Shown here: piece by piece, positions 1 to 11,989 of the stretch
Layout of the letters: each line of letters begins with the position of its first letter
How positions within the stretch are numbered: position 1 is the first letter of the stretch
Notes under the pieces: model-generated
The model's input: the letters and a program-made list of their open reading frames with translations, nothing else
The model's database searches: none
What the model was told of the DNA's origin: nothing
Assembly: GCA_008828725.1 (NCBI GenBank)
Contig: MEHQ01003486.1
Location: 186,001 to 250,000, forward strand
From: Saccharina japonica
Lineage: Eukaryota; Sar; Phaeophyceae; Laminariales; Laminariaceae
Length of the DNA: 64,000 bases
Reading direction: 5' to 3'
Made by a program: the position numbers and the translations under genes

Positions 1-57
1 TTAGGAGTTTGACCCTTAAAAGACGTCTGTCACTATCCTCATTCACACCTTTTTTTG

Positions 58-425
58 GAGCTGAAGCTGTCAAGAATACGGGGATACGGTTTCACGTTTT
101 AGTATTGACTGGTGATACAAGCATTGTTAGATCCCCTTTTGGCCTTGGAAAGCAATGAAAGGGATAATGACATTACTTTGTATTGGCCGGTGAGGTAAGC
201 ATCGTCAAAGCACCTGTCTTACCACGAAGTAAAGCTGAATGAGCTTCAATTATGAACAATACGGGACTAGGGCAAAATGTTTTAGTTTTGACCGGTGAGA
301 CACAAAGTGTCCAATCACCTGTTGACCTTTGAAATCAATGAAAGGGGTCATGGCAATACTTTGGATTGACCGGTGATGCAAGCAGTGTCAAATCACCTGT
401 TTTACCTCGATAAAAAGCTGGGTAG
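58..425. repeat. Degenerate tandem repeat, two units of about 182 bp
   Basis: Two head-to-tail units (about 58-240 and 240-425) align along their length. Both start near GAGCT, pass a TTTTAG-TTGAC stretch, and end in a CGA-AAAGCTG stretch. Each unit holds two copies of a shorter motif with core GACCGGTGA followed by a TCAAATCACCTGT-like stretch, giving four related sub-repeats. No coding frame survives. The remaining sequence to about 800 shows nothing recognisable apart from GCAGTA-rich low complexity near 580-710 and one ambiguous base at 793. Confidence 0.7.
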
Positions 426-800
426 CAGTTAGATTTCTGGAAACTTTCCCGAGGTGTAAGATTAATACTTTTTTGTTCGTCACTCGGTAGAGATAGCCTT
501 GGACTTACTGAGACTTCCTTATGCTCTCTGTGTTAAATATATTAGGGCGTGAACACCTACACCTCTGATTAATGTTCATCGCCACTGCTGTTGCCTGGAG
601 CAGCAGTAGTTAGCACCAGTACTGCTATAGCAAAGGAGAGCAGGTAGCTGTTGCCGGGGGAAGCAGTACGTAGCACTACTGCAATACTGCTGTAAGCAGG
701 GAGCAGCAGTCACGATACGAAACCAAGTACCACTCGGTAGCTTCGGGATCGCGACGAGTCAAGAAGCAAGTTTACCCGAGCTACGACCGGCCNCAAAACA

Positions 801-1853
801 CGGGACCTACTAAATTTATCTACCCCCCCCCCGATTGACTATTGTTTTCACCCCGTTTGACCGAAATCCATGCCCCCTTTTGACCATCTGCGACAGCCTC
901 AAAAACGACTACAGCAGTACGTATCCACGTCAACGGCCAACAACCCGAACAGACCACGGGGCGGAACATCCAGAACTTGCGAGCAGTCGGGATCGTTTGC
1001 CTCCCAATAGAAAATCTAGGCACAACTATACAAAATCAAATCTTTATGGACGATAGAGAGTTTTCGGCACTTCTGAGAAAACATGACGGTGATGGGGGAA
1101 TCAGAACACATACGTGTATGCTCGGCATATGGGTCGTGAGTTGCTGGGTGCTTGGTGCTTGGTGCTTAGTGCTTCGTTCCTGGGCGCTGTGGGTCATGGA
1201 TGCTCGGCGTTGGGTTGTTGGACGGGAGGGGTCTTTGGAACACGAGCAACAACATCAGGCGCAACGAACGGTCGTTAGTCTTCTTGAGAGGTGCTTTCCT
1301 CCTGTCCCCAGCGTATCCATCCCCGACGTCAGGCTGGCGTGTTCGAGTACAGATCACCAGGATAACACTCAGCAATCAATTACCAAGCACCAAGCACCCA
1401 GCAACCCACGACCCATACGCCGAGTATATACACGTACGAGTATGTGTTCTGATTCTTCCATCACCGTAGCAACCAAGCACCAAGCACCAAGCATCTAGCA
1501 CCAAGCACCCAGAAACTCACGACCCATACGCCGAGTATATACGTAGGTGTTCTGATTCCCCCATTACCGTCATGTTTTCTCAAAAGAGCCGATATCTTCA
1601 TATCGTCTATAAAGATTTGATTTTTGTACAGTTGTGCCGAGATTTTTCTATTGGGAGGCATACGATCCCGACTACTCGCAAGGTCTGGATATTCCGCCCC
1701 GGGGTCTGTTCGGGCTGTTGGGCAGTGACGTGGATACGTACTGCTGTAATCGTTTTTGAGGCTGTCGCAGATGGTCAAAATGGGGTATGGTTTCGGTCAA
1801 ACGGGGTGAAAAAAGTGGTCAATCGGGGGGAGTAGATAATTTAAGTAGGTACG
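801..1853. mobile_element. Foldback-like element with about 385-bp inverted arms
   Basis: The sequence at about 801-1185 is the approximate reverse complement of about 1462-1853. The outer ends read ACGGGACCTACTAAATTTAT on the left and, in reverse complement, ACGTACCTACTTAAATTAT on the right. The match continues inward through a CACCCCGTTTGACCG block to the GTGCTTGG-rich inner ends. The arms are perhaps 85% identical with small indels. The roughly 275-bp centre includes a direct partial copy (about 1394-1467) of the inner right arm. No transposase is visible. Open frames in the arms look like by-products of low stop density. Target-site duplications were not resolved. Confidence 0.75.
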
Positions 1854-2319
1854 TGGGGTTATCCCCCCCCAAGATGTGGTCAAAGGGGGGTCTTCGTTTG
1901 CTCCCTTGAGCGCCGCCGTCCCGTTAGGCCCAAGGACGTGCCTGAACAAAACAAAAGTTGTGTGCGTGCTTGGTATGGGCTTCGGACGTCTCGCCAGCGC
2001 TTCGGAATGGCGTTTGAGGCCTGTTTGGGCCCGCGGGAGCGCGTTTCGCGGGCGCATTTTGACCCTATCCCCAAATGCCCGTAAATCCAGGGGGTATACC
2101 CCCAAATGGCCATTTCCATTTTGAATACATACGTACGAGTACTATGTTGTTTCAGGCCATAGGCACTGCTGCTGCACAGCCTTTATCTTTGGTTGGCGAA
2201 ATAAAAATCGGGAAGAAAAAAGAGCCACCAAGTGGTACTATAACGTTTGGGAGCAGGTATCATAGGTATACGTTTAAAAAATAACAATACAGTATTACTG
2301 TAATACTCGTAACAATAAG
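1854..2319. other. Unassigned spacer
   Basis: No gene or repeat with support was seen here. A C-run and a G-rich stretch (1865-1895) adjoin the foldback-like element. The rest is ordinary unique-looking sequence. Confidence 0.4.
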
Positions 2320-3205
2320 TAGGTACTATTAATACTACTACAGCCGTTGCATGGACCTGGCTGGTACAAACCGTAGTAAGTATATACCTGCCTGGTTATA
2401 GAAACATCAGTACTATACATATAGCACGGGGGTAAGGTAAGGTAGTCGGCGAGAACACGCAGTGAATCCATACGCTCAGCCAACTGACACACACTACATC
2501 ACAAACCACACAACCACGACACCACCACAACGACCACCAGCCACCACGACCACCAGCCACCTCGAGCAACAAGCTTCTGGTGCTCGTGCTTCTTGGTTGG
2601 GATGGTGGTGGTGGCGGTGGTGGAGATGTTGTGGGGACTGTCGTGTAGTATATGGTACTATGCTCTCTCTCGGTGCTAGTTCTAGCGAGAGCACAAGCCA
2701 AGCCACACCACCACATCACCATCACCACCTCCTGCTGTGACCATACCAACGCCACCAGGAGAGGGATATTGCAATACTGGGCATCTTCGATATACCTTCG
2801 AGTGCTGGTTGTGATGTTTACTGTGTTTGCTGGTCGCGATGCTTGTTGCTACTGCTGGTATGTACTACTACTGCTGCTGCTGTTGTCTTGCTGCCTGAGG
2901 GCGAGGAGGGTTGAATCCCGGCAGGAAAAACCCCCAATGACAATTGTGCACTGATAACCAGCTAGTTAGGACAGTCACTATTGCCTAGCTCTCCGATCTC
3001 GGCAAGGCTTTTGACACGAGCAGTACAGGACGGTGCGCATACATAGCGGGCCTCTGTCAGTCTCGAGCGTGTCTTAATCAGTTCAGTGTACGCGTCGCGC
3101 GGTGGGAATCCAACAAACGCACGCGGGACGAGGGACGTTGGACGAGGGACAAGCGCAAGGGACGACAAACCTCATTATTAAGGGATTGTTAAATAAAGGC
3201 ACGCT

Positions 3206-4676
3206 GCAAGGGCGCACAAAAACAAAATATCCCGCACACCACACTACCCCCCCTCCACCCCCGCCCCCGAGGGCCGTTTTTTTTTTTTTTTTTTTTCGTT
3301 TTTGGGGAATTCTTGGCTCCGCCTCTCACCACTCTCACAACAAACAATTCTTTGAAGGTACTTGCGAAGCTGTTCATAGGAAGGAGGAATAAGGTCAGCA
3401 ATTTACGCTGCCAAGGTGGACGAAAATAAAAAAATAGATAGAACATTTCTTGGATACAACCCCCCACCAAGGTGCCTCGACAACAACAAAGATCTTAATA
3501 ATTCAGTCACGAAAACAAGCCATCGTGCGTGACTGAGTCAAATGGCCTGGAAAACACTCCACGACGAGGAACGTAATGATCGCACAAATGTAATCATCGA
3601 AGACTGCCAAGATCTTTTTGGCGAACGCTTTGCGTGATCGTTCTGCCCCGCCTACTCTTGCGCACGGGTTCTCCCACGTTCTCGCCCGGTGTCTCGCTAC
3701 CGTTGCTGCAACTCCCCGCCCGTCCCCTCTTGCTCCCCCCTTCCCCTCCTTTCCCTTCGTCCCCCCGGCTGTTAGTCTTCATTCTCATCCTTTCGGTCGT
3801 CCTTGTCGTCTTCCTCTTTCTCCTCCCCTCCCCCCCGGTCCCTTTTCTCTTCCGACTCCTCTTCCTCCTCCTCTTCCTCCTCCCGCCCCCCCCCGTCCCT
3901 CTCCTCTTCTGACTCCTCTTCTGACTCCTTCTCCTCTTCCTCCTCCTCCTCCTCCTCTTCCTCTTCCTCCTCCTCTGAGTCGTCTGACTCATCTGACCCC
4001 CCATCGTGCTGTGAGACGTTACGGCGTGCTGCGGGGGCTATGGAACCCTTACTATTCTGCTGGGAGACGTTTTTGGCTTGCTCCGGGGGCTCTGGCAGCC
4101 TTGCCCTTTGCCATCCTTTTCGCCACCGCCTCCTTCTCTGTCTTGCTTACGTCAAAGCTGCTTTCGAATCTCGCAGTGTTGGGGTCTGCTTTGTTCAGAG
4201 CCAACGAAGTGGAATGCTGCCCTTCTACGTGATGGCACATGCAGTATTTCCACACCCACTCTGCCGGGCTGCACAACTTGCACTTCAGGGGTACGTTAGT
4301 GCATGGGGTCGATGACGTGAACTTTGACGCCGCTGATAGGCCTAAAGCAACGAGACTTCTTTGCGAAGGGGGCCTTGGATAGGGCTTCCTCCACCACGGA
4401 GACAGTGCTCATCGTGATCACTCTCTCCCTCTCTCTCTGTCTCTTCGACGGTCGGCGCCTGTCCGCTCTTAGGGGCTGCGTGGACTGTAGTACCCCCCTA
4501 GGCTGTGCCCCCCTTGGTATTATATAGGATTTAGTATAGGGATGTTTTATATAGGAGATTGTGCGGCGTTATGAGGGGGGGGATGGGTCCGTCGTACCCC
4601 CCCTCCCCCCTTGAGAGGTCCAAAATAAAGGTTTGGGTGTGTGGTGTCGAAAACGTTTTTTTTCGTGCGCCCTTGC
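3206..4676. mobile_element. TIR DNA element (1,471 bp) with ACGCT flanks and an empty-site paralogue
   Basis: The ends are perfect 12-bp inverted repeats, GCAAGGGCGCAC at 3206-3217 and its complement at 4665-4676. An A-rich, then CACCACAC-like subterminal stretch continues on both sides. ACGCT flanks both ends (3201-3205 and 4677-4681). The paralogous repeat at 15673-16625 has a single ACGCT (16506-16510) at the aligned position, so the insertion boundaries are visible directly. An alternative parse starts the TIR one base further out (T...A), leaving a 3-bp CGC duplication. The superfamily is not assigned. The element encodes one frameshifted zinc-finger protein on the minus strand and no recognisable transposase. 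Confidence 0.85.
3772..4412 (-). pseudogene. C2H2 zinc-finger / acidic-tail protein, frameshifted
   Basis: Read on the minus strand from an ATG at 4412, the frame starts MSTVSVVEEALSKAPF and runs about 38 residues to a stop near 4290. Coding character then resumes in another frame with a CKLC...HHVEGQH segment that fits a C2H2 zinc finger (CX2C, about 13 residues, HX4H). A Lys/Ala-rich linker follows. A second shift, probably in an A5 run near 4090, leads into a third frame with a long Asp/Glu/Ser tail (DESDDSEEEE type) that ends at a TAA at 3772. The third frame is fully open, and the Arg-rich or Ser-rich translations of the same pyrimidine-rich tract are shadows. The protein would be roughly 210 residues and probably nuclear. 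It is the only gene in the TIR element. Function unknown. It may be a DNA-binding accessory protein. Confidence 0.6.
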
Positions 4677-4797
4677 ACGCTGTGAAACTTTTCAAAACTT
4701 GTTTTTGTCTGTTTGTGTCCGTTCGTGAGCGGGGGTAGAACCCATACACCTCCACGTGCGCAACGCGTTATAGAACAGCATATAATGAGGCTCGTCG

Positions 4798-5921
4798 GCT
4801 TCGCCTCCTCGCCTTAATAGCCCCTAATTAGAAGAACGGTGGGAAAGAGCAGCGTGACAGAAGCCTTCAAGCTTCAAGTGGTCAAACTCCTTACCGCACT
4901 AAGCTAATACGTCGGCGGTTCTTATATTTCTGCTGTGTTCTTACAATACAGTACCGGCCCGCTCATAAGGAACCAGAAATCTAGCTTAAGTTGACTTTCT
5001 TATTCGAGAAAGGGGTGTTTCCCACACTAAATAGAGTATAATAGCTGTCGACTTTCTCATTTCACCCGTAATGTTTAGGCTGAGTGTCTTGTGGGGCACT
5101 TTCTTATGAAAGGGGCGGTAGCGTAGTCATTGATTGGATTGGTATTGTTTTGAATTATAAGCGATTTGTGTCAGCACAAAATCGTTTATCGGTTCATGGC
5201 CGAGTATAGGTTGGTGGGTGAGAGTGTAACTGGGTGGGTCGGTTGGTCCCTGGGCTTGTTGTCCCACCATGGCCAACACCTCCCACCGCCAACATATCTC
5301 GTTACGCGATGCGCGTCAGCGTCAGAACCTTTTAAAGTGGGTGAGTGGATCGGCGGCGTGTTGGTGTTTGTGGTGCATATGGCCGGAAACGACGAAAACT
5401 GGTAGAGGGCATCATGTGCACTGGGCAGGTATAATAATAAAAAAACACCACAAGTGCCAAATAAATAGTCAGCCACAACAACACAACAATTGCTACAAAA
5501 GTAGTTAACCCCAACAATACTCCAAGACCAAGTTTACGAAAACCAAACGCATCGTCACCAAGTGAGCAGGTGACAGAGCTACTGGGTGGGTCGACTGGTC
5601 CCTGGGCTGGTTGTCCCGCGTTCGCCAAAACAATCCACCTACTTTTTTTCTGGTTAAGCGATGTGAATCAGCGCAAACTCCTTGTACAGTGATTACTGGA
5701 TCGGTGTGGGTGTTTGTGGTTCATAAGCAGGCCGGAAACGACTAAAACTGGTTGGGCATCATGTGTACCTAGCACACAACGGCACGAACTAACCCAGAAA
5801 AGTAACAACAGGTACGTGCTGCGGTAGTGTAATAATAAATATAATGAAAACAGATTACGAGGTATATATTATGAAGTACAATAATCCTGACGAACTGAGC
5901 AGGTGTCATATGATAGGTATA
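4798..5921. other. Unassigned spacer before the LTR element
   Basis: I saw no supported gene. A short stretch near 5205-5440 resembles 5575-5765 (both contain a GGGTGGGTCG-TGGTCCCTGGGC block, then GGCCGGAAACGAC), so it is a diverged direct duplication about 355 bp apart. Confidence 0.5.
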
Positions 5922-6267
5922 TGTGGAGGATAGGGTACGTGGACACCGTCAACCTCTGATCACAAATGCCAACCATGAAGATACGTTAACCAACGTCCGG
6001 TCTACGAGACCTTCCATCATGGATAGTCTTCATAACGGTTGACGTTCGGGACGATAAACCCCGAACGCTTCCTGCGAGAAAAGAGTCCTCCAAAATGGAG
6101 GCCCGCTCGCACACTCTTACCTATGAGATCTCTCCTTGCGAGATGCGAGGGACGTTTTGTGGAGGCACCTCCTTGCCACATATAAGAAAGAAAAGTGCGC
6201 GTCAAGGACTCGGCCAACGCTGCTCCAGACGCCGACACGGCCGACATCATATGAGGAGGCGACCTCC
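5922..6267 (+). repeat. 5' LTR of the gypsy-type element
   Basis: This repeat is 346 bp, matching 15191-15536 in length, and begins TGTGGAGG. The end is placed at the last shared bases, GACCTCC. The following ATA/TTA bases differ, so a few more bases could belong to the LTR. GGAGG and CCTCC form a short terminal inverted repeat. A CATATAAG box at about 6178 in the 3' part could be the LTR promoter TATA element. No clear tRNA-complementary primer site follows. Confidence 0.85.
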
Positions 6268-9190
6268 ATAACGGCGTCGATGAGTCTCTGAACTCTACAA
6301 ACCGAATTAAAATCATAATACCCAGAAGACGAAAAGGATGTAAAACTAAGAGCACTGCGAGCGGGGTGAATTAGCAAGGTAGCCGCTCAAGCCGTGCTCC
6401 CCGTCTTTTCATCATAGGGGCACACCGCTGGCCCACAGAGACCAAACCCCACCGCCCGACGAATCTTCCCTACGGATTTGGTGTTCTCCACGATCACGCG
6501 CGGAACAGCACAGAAGTACAGGCGTGGAGGCTGAACTTGGTGACGAGTCACAACGGAGTACCCTCCGAAAACTACTTTCAGGTGAGACCGGTGCAAGAAA
6601 AATGATTTACACTTGAAATCACTAACGCCCATACAGCTAATAATCCGTACAGGAAATATAATCGGAGAGACTAACCGAACATCCGCAAGTACGAGTAACG
6701 AGTAGTATTGAATTCCCCGTTTCCTCTGCAAGTACCCTGGTTACTACGAGTATCCAAACTGTGACCAAAGCTGATACGAGTAGCCCAACTGCGACCCGAC
6801 TATTACGAATAGCGCAATTCAATGTGATCAATCCGGCTCTTTCCACGAGTAATCCGCTGTTTTTCACGAAACGACTGAGCCAGATTTCCGATGAGTTCAT
6901 CCGATATCCCAGTCTACCTACATGCTCCATCTCGACCGCGTACAAAGGAATATACGCGTACAATACTGTTATACTTTCAGTTGCAGGTACGTTGGCACTC
7001 TATTAGTAGATTGATCATCGAAATCAGCCATCGATCGCGGAGCAATTAATCACTCGTTTGGTTAGTGCACAACTCCGCAGTGAGTAGCCGACAGTAGCTA
7101 CTTTCAGAGACGCTAGAGAAGAGGATGAACACGTGAGGCACAAATCGCAATCACGGTCACAGAACGCAGACAACAGCAAGCAGTATTATTCGATCACCAA
7201 CCGCGTTGGACGAAAGGGAAACTGTATTAACTACCGAGCTATTTTCGCCGGAAATCTTGATAACAAGTTGCGAGCGAGGCAGTTGAGCAACAACATGGTC
7301 TGCGCAAAAGACAAGCGTATGCCCGAATGCTCGGGGAATGTCAATGAACAGCTTACGAACCCTCATGGGTCAAATCAAATCCATGATCATCATTACCTGG
7401 AAAAGGTCTACGTCTTAACAATACTCGCGTCAATTTGATACGCGAAGACGCAGCCCAATATGTTCAAGTAATCGGGTAACACGCACAAATAATGAGGTAC
7501 GCAACGAAGGAACTCGGAAGATAAAAAACAATGGCTCATGAACACGATAAAGCACGATCCCGAAAAGAAAACAGCTTATCCCAGACCCCAGACACACTAA
7601 AGTTATATTGTCCCATAGCTGGTTAGGTGAAGACTCTGACCTGGTACCTGACATCGGCTGAAGCAGCTGAAGAAGTGTTCGGGTACGATAACAATCGTAG
7701 AACTACTGACAGACAATGTCGACGGAATAAGCTGTAGCTATACAGGCACACAAACCTGGGAGTGGAAACCAATGGAACGTCGTAGCGGCAATTAATGGTA
7801 GAACTGTCGACAATGCCGACGGATCTGCAGATTTATGCAGGTAGCTCAGATGGATACGAGAAAACACTCGCGTCGTAGGACGACTGCTGAACATCTGTCC
7901 AGCAACTTTAAGCAAACAGATACTCAATCGACAGACTGTAGCAGGTCTAAGAGTATCAGACATAGGTTCCCAGGTACCTTTGCAGACTGTGACAGCAGTA
8001 CCAGCGTTAAGAAACCAGTGCGTGGCTCGGAGAAAAAAAACAAACACTTTGAAACGCACGTTTCCTCCAGCAACGCTACTAAACATTTTTACAGGAACGG
8101 ACGACAATGACGACCATAGCCCAATAGAGCCACCTGACTGCTTTCACACATAATAGGTTAGTGGGTATGCACGATATAACCCACTGCCCCGAGCACCTTG
8201 TATGCTGTAAAAGAGTGTTCAATTCGTTTAAGTCTCCCCAGGAACAAAGGCAGCAGCAGACGGTTGAAACATTTACAATCGAAAAAACTGTGAACTTCCA
8301 TTTATTCGTTGTATGAAAATTTCGTACGTGGTCACCCAACTTTGAACGAATCTGTACAATTCGACAGATTTCTCGCGGCGCTATCAAGTTTATCAGCGCC
8401 GTGCGATGCATCTGCTTCCAGAAGCACTTGTACCCCCCCCCCTCCGCTGGGCCCTGCTCCGTCTTGAAAGGGGTGCGTGGTCAATGGTCAAAAATGACCA
8501 AGGCAAGCAACAAATCAGTATGCCCCACCCCCCTCCCCTCCCCTGGGCCCTGATAAAGTGTTGCTTGACAATGGCATCACAGCAGCCTTTGGTGCTGTGC
8601 TAAATTAGCTCAGGGGAGATACACCCATCCATAATGTCTCAAGAAAAAGTAAAGGCATTACTCGCTATTTTCGACCCTCTCAAGAAGACACTGACGCAAC
8701 ATAATGCTCTGTGATACGACTGGCTGGAGATGTAATATCGGTAAATGCTTTCCTGAGGAAACAATGGTGTACGTACACCGCCATGACATGAAATGGTAGT
8801 CGATGCAGACACAGAAGCAAAAAAGCGCCAGAAAACAAGCAAAAAAAGAAAAAACAAACTGCCGCGCCTATAGAACCGTTCATTGTGACAAGCAATGACG
8901 CTCAGTAATCAAAGGGAGCAGAATTCCCTTACAACACAGGATAACTACGTGTTGAACGATCCGTCTATCGCACAAATCCACGTGCACAATAACAGGTGAT
9001 CGACGAACTTTAATGTGGCAATTATATGGAAAGGACAGGATCATTGAACAACGTCCGAGCCCATTGGGTTAAACAGTATCAATAGTGACAAAATCCGGCA
9101 GAACCCCAGACCTGCGTAGATAATAGATCCACCAACACCAAACATGATGCGCGTAATTCTTGGCCTATGCGAGATATGACAGCTCACATC
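6268..9190 (+). other. 5' internal region of the LTR element (expected gag/protease), unrecognised
   Basis: By position this stretch should hold gag and protease. The longest + strand frames are 7133-7438, rich in Asn/Arg/Lys, and 7835-8110, basic with SRSK- and KKK-type runs. I could not identify a zinc knuckle or a protease DTG motif, and stops are frequent. A short dispersed repeat that resembles the LINE 3' tail lies at about 8452-8535, followed by C-rich runs, and is probably a later insertion. Confidence 0.45.
8450..8535 (+). repeat. Solo fragment resembling the LINE 3' tail
   Basis: TGCTCCGTCTTGAAAGGGGT, GCGTGGTCAATGGTCAAA and AAGGCAAGCAACAAATCAGT match 47346-47408 at over 85% by eye. 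Both are followed by a C-rich run. It may be a severely 5'-truncated LINE copy or a SINE. Confidence 0.7.
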
Positions 9191-9612
9191 GATACTGTAC
9201 CAGACTCGAAAATCATGACGGTCTGCGACGTGCAAAACGCCAATCACCAAATACCGGTAGAACAATCCGAGGCGACAAAACCACCTTCGTGGCGCGGACT
9301 GGTGAATGGGTTATAAAAAAAATCCTATTTTGACATTGCCAGTACACCTGTTCTCTCGCGCGAATGATGTCATTGTTAGCATTTGCACACCTTGGTCTTA
9401 AGATTGGTCTCGTCTATATTGACGATTGCATTTGTTGATTATCCACTTGGAACAACACTGACGAAAGCATGTTCAAAACTCTGCAAGTAGCAGGTCTCAC
9501 CCTCAAACCCACTAAAATGCAGTCTGCACCTAAAGTAAATTGCTTGGGCCACGTCCCACCTGTCTACGAAATTCGAGTCCGTAAAAACCGTATAAAAACT
9601 ATGCAGCAGTAG
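9191..9612 (+). pseudogene. Reverse transcriptase remnant (Ty3/gypsy type)
   Basis: From 9364 the frame reads through LGLKIGLVYIDDCIC, the YxDD catalytic box of reverse transcriptase. An in-frame TGA interrupts it at 9436-9438. The frame then continues with FKTLQVAGLTLKPTKM and a CLGHV segment, typical of the palm-to-thumb region in gypsy elements, and ends at a TAG at 9610. Just upstream, in a shifted frame, an FDIASTPVLSRE-like stretch (about 9328-9363) corresponds to the usual FGL-NAP-FQR region. The enzyme would have copied element RNA into cDNA. It is inactive here. Confidence 0.85.
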
Positions 9613-9739
9613 ATTTACCAACGAGCAAAACAAAAACAAAACATAAAAAACAACAACAACAAATGTTTAGCAGCTACGACCAGTACTTGGCACGGGTAAC
9701 TTCGTTAGAAAATAATTAAAATACCAAGCCTGGCGGCTA

Positions 9740-10521
9740 TGAATAGTGCCCTCGGCTGATTTCACCAAATACAAATACACAATATTAGGAATTGCGGAAC
9801 GTTGGGGTCCCGAACACGACGGAGTTGTTACACGAGTCAAACAAGTACTGTACTCACTGAAGCTCTGTACTGCATTTCCCGGATTTTTCCAAAGATTCGT
9901 CGAATGCATGTCGATGTTAGTGAAGCAGGCACAGGAGTTCTTCCTAACCAAGCTTAGCGGCGACGACCCCCCAATTAACGCGATTTCGAAAAACGTTTTA
10001 ACCATAGCCTACGACAATATTCGACCACACAAAACAAATGTTATTCAGTGGTACTGGCAAAACAGCACTAGAGACCCTACTTGTGGGGAAAGCACTTTGT
10101 GTGTGTGACTGATCATGCCGCGCTATGGTACATCTACAACATGTAAAAAAACAAACAAGTTGTTTCGCTGGGAACAATACCATAACACTCTATAGACGCA
10201 TGCTACGATAGAGGTGCACCATGTTTTTTCTGAGCTCCTCGCTGAAGGAGCGCCATACCTCACAGAAAAAAATGCTTTCGGAGGAAAAAAAAAGTGCTGC
10301 CGGATGAGAAATATCATCACCGAAGTATATTCTCAACCATATTTCGTCACAAAAATGAAATTCCGACGAATTTGGGTTAAGGAGCCCGATCGTTCAGAAA
10401 ACGATTCAGCCAAAAAGTGCTACCTCTACCGTAGCACGAGTCTATAATCATACGATTTTGCAGTGAAACATAACCCTGGGAATTTACAAGTCGTATCAGA
10501 CATCCTGTCGTATTGCGTTTG
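9740..10521 (+). pseudogene. RNase H / connection remnant of the gypsy polymerase
   Basis: A frame at 9746-10108 includes AFPGFFQRFVECMSMLVKQA, which resembles the FFRRFV...FS-A-PL segment following the RT domain in gypsy elements. At 10446-10521 the frame reads SYDFAVKHNPGNLQVVSDIL, the conserved end of the RNase H domain (YDF-V-RPG-N-VAD-LS), preceded by an in-frame TAA where Gln is usual. The intervening sequence is frame-broken. RNase H would degrade the RNA strand during reverse transcription. Confidence 0.75.
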
Positions 10522-10917
10522 AACACCACGAGCTGGCAGAATTCAAACTAGCATTCATCTCTGTAGAGATAATCCTGATGATGCCGCACTACAAACAGCA
10601 GTACCCCAGGCCACCCATTACGTATCATATAAACTTGATGACGTTCAGCCGGTCCAAAGTGATCGCAAACAACTTCACGTAAAGTCGGTGTACTGTTCTA
10701 CAGTGTTTATCATGTGTTCGAATCGGTTGACCACGAAAACATAACGTGGGAAACAAACCGCTAAACACGGCCCGTACATCAAGTATTATGGTGGATAACA
10801 ACGCACTGCTCCTGATGCAGGAAATAAAACAACCAACCAGGTCATACTACATTGTAGAAGACAGGTGGTTGTTGAAGTCGTATTTGCCAGTGCACCTTAG
10901 GAATCGAAGCAAGTCCC

Positions 10918-11830
10918 GTGTTTTGCTATTATAGTGCTACCCACAGCCCTAAAAGGACTGGTTTCGCGCGCATACCACGACGAACCATGCTTTCTCAGGG
11001 GCCACCGTGCATTCCGACCCGCGTACGAAAAGAGATCGTCATAAATACTGGTGACCAACAATGGATCGCGACGAACGTAACTAACTGGGGCCAAAATGCT
11101 AAGCATGCCAATGCCGAAAGGCGGCCCATCACCGACCAAACCTACCCATGGGACATGTACCCGATAAACGATCATTTTTGAAACGATATCGGTCGACTTA
11201 TATAAAACATATCCTGTGTTTGCCGCGTTTAGGGCAAATACATCCTTTCAATGTGATGGAAAATCAAACAAAGTTTGCAACTCAAACGCAAATACAAAAT
11301 ATGTCTGCTCGCGTAATCGCACGAGCAATCCTTGATCGCATTCTAGATATATCCGGTCCATCCGGGATTCTACACCCAGATAAAACTCCCGAAGTCAAAC
11401 ATAGAGTGATTCGCCAGTCGCACAGAGCATACTCTGATTCAAGAAAACCCGCACAAGACCGTATCGCTGCAGGGAAATTCCGTTTCATAACATGCACATT
11501 CAACGATACACGTAATGCTCAGCGTGCACAACTCGACCGATCGCGAGTACTGGGCATCGATCTTACCGCTGAGACAAGTGGCCCACAATGTGTCATATTT
11601 GACGATGGTATATACAGGAAATACAAGTATTCCATATGTTCGGTAGACCAGCACGATTACCAGTAAACGATATCTTGGCATTCCTTACGAAGGAGGCACA
11701 GCAGATACAAAGGAAATAACGCAACCAACACGGATCAATTTACGAAGTGCCCTCGAACTAGCCCGCCGAAATGTGTCCGAACGTGCAGCGAAAAAAAGGG
11801 TCGGTAACCAAATAATCACCGATGTACCCC
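10918..11830 (+). pseudogene. Integrase remnant (Ty3/gypsy type)
   Basis: Several frames join up in integrase order. A GH-containing stretch near 10980 may be the decayed HHCC finger. WIATNVTNWGQNAKH and RRPITDQTYPWDMYPI (11062-11165) match the end of the finger and the segment carrying the first catalytic Asp. SARVIARAILDRILDISGPS and GILHPDKTPEVKHRVIRQ (11301-11412) match the core around the second Asp. MFGRPARLPVNDILAF (11637-11685) is the conserved FGR-RLP motif downstream of the core. One frame (11148-11666) remains open for 172 residues. The rest is broken. The protein would have inserted the cDNA into the genome. Confidence 0.82.
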
Positions 11831-11989
11831 GTGTTTTACTCTGACCAATAAAGTCTAATAAATTGACCAGATCAGGATGCCGATGGCCCAAACAAAACTG
11901 CTGTTACCGTGGAGAGGACTATACGCAATATCCCAAGGTCAGGTTCTGTAGGGTACCTACAGAACCATACCCGGGGTATTTACCCGGGA

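Larger units (their letters stand above)
2320..4797. repeat. Dispersed repeat A, copy 1 (interrupted)
   Basis: This copy aligns with 15673-16625 over its full length. Shared landmarks, in order, are a TAGCACGG-TAAGGTAAGGTA block, the CTCAGCCAA-TGACACACACTAC block, a CTCGAGCAACAAGCTTCTGG block, a GACAGTCACTAT block, a CAGTTCAGTGTACG block, and the TTTGTGTCCGTTCGTGA block near the end. The two copies differ mainly by the 1,471-bp TIR element at 3206-4676. The repeat is rich in CCACCA/GGTGGT stretches. I do not recognise a protein in it. A decayed LTR or a non-autonomous element is possible. Confidence 0.75.

Noticed and set aside
3618-4315. Pro-, Ser- and Arg-rich open frames over the pyrimidine-rich tract
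   Set aside because: They are shadows of the acidic minus-strand frame. Only that one continues from a zinc-finger segment and ends with mixed composition.
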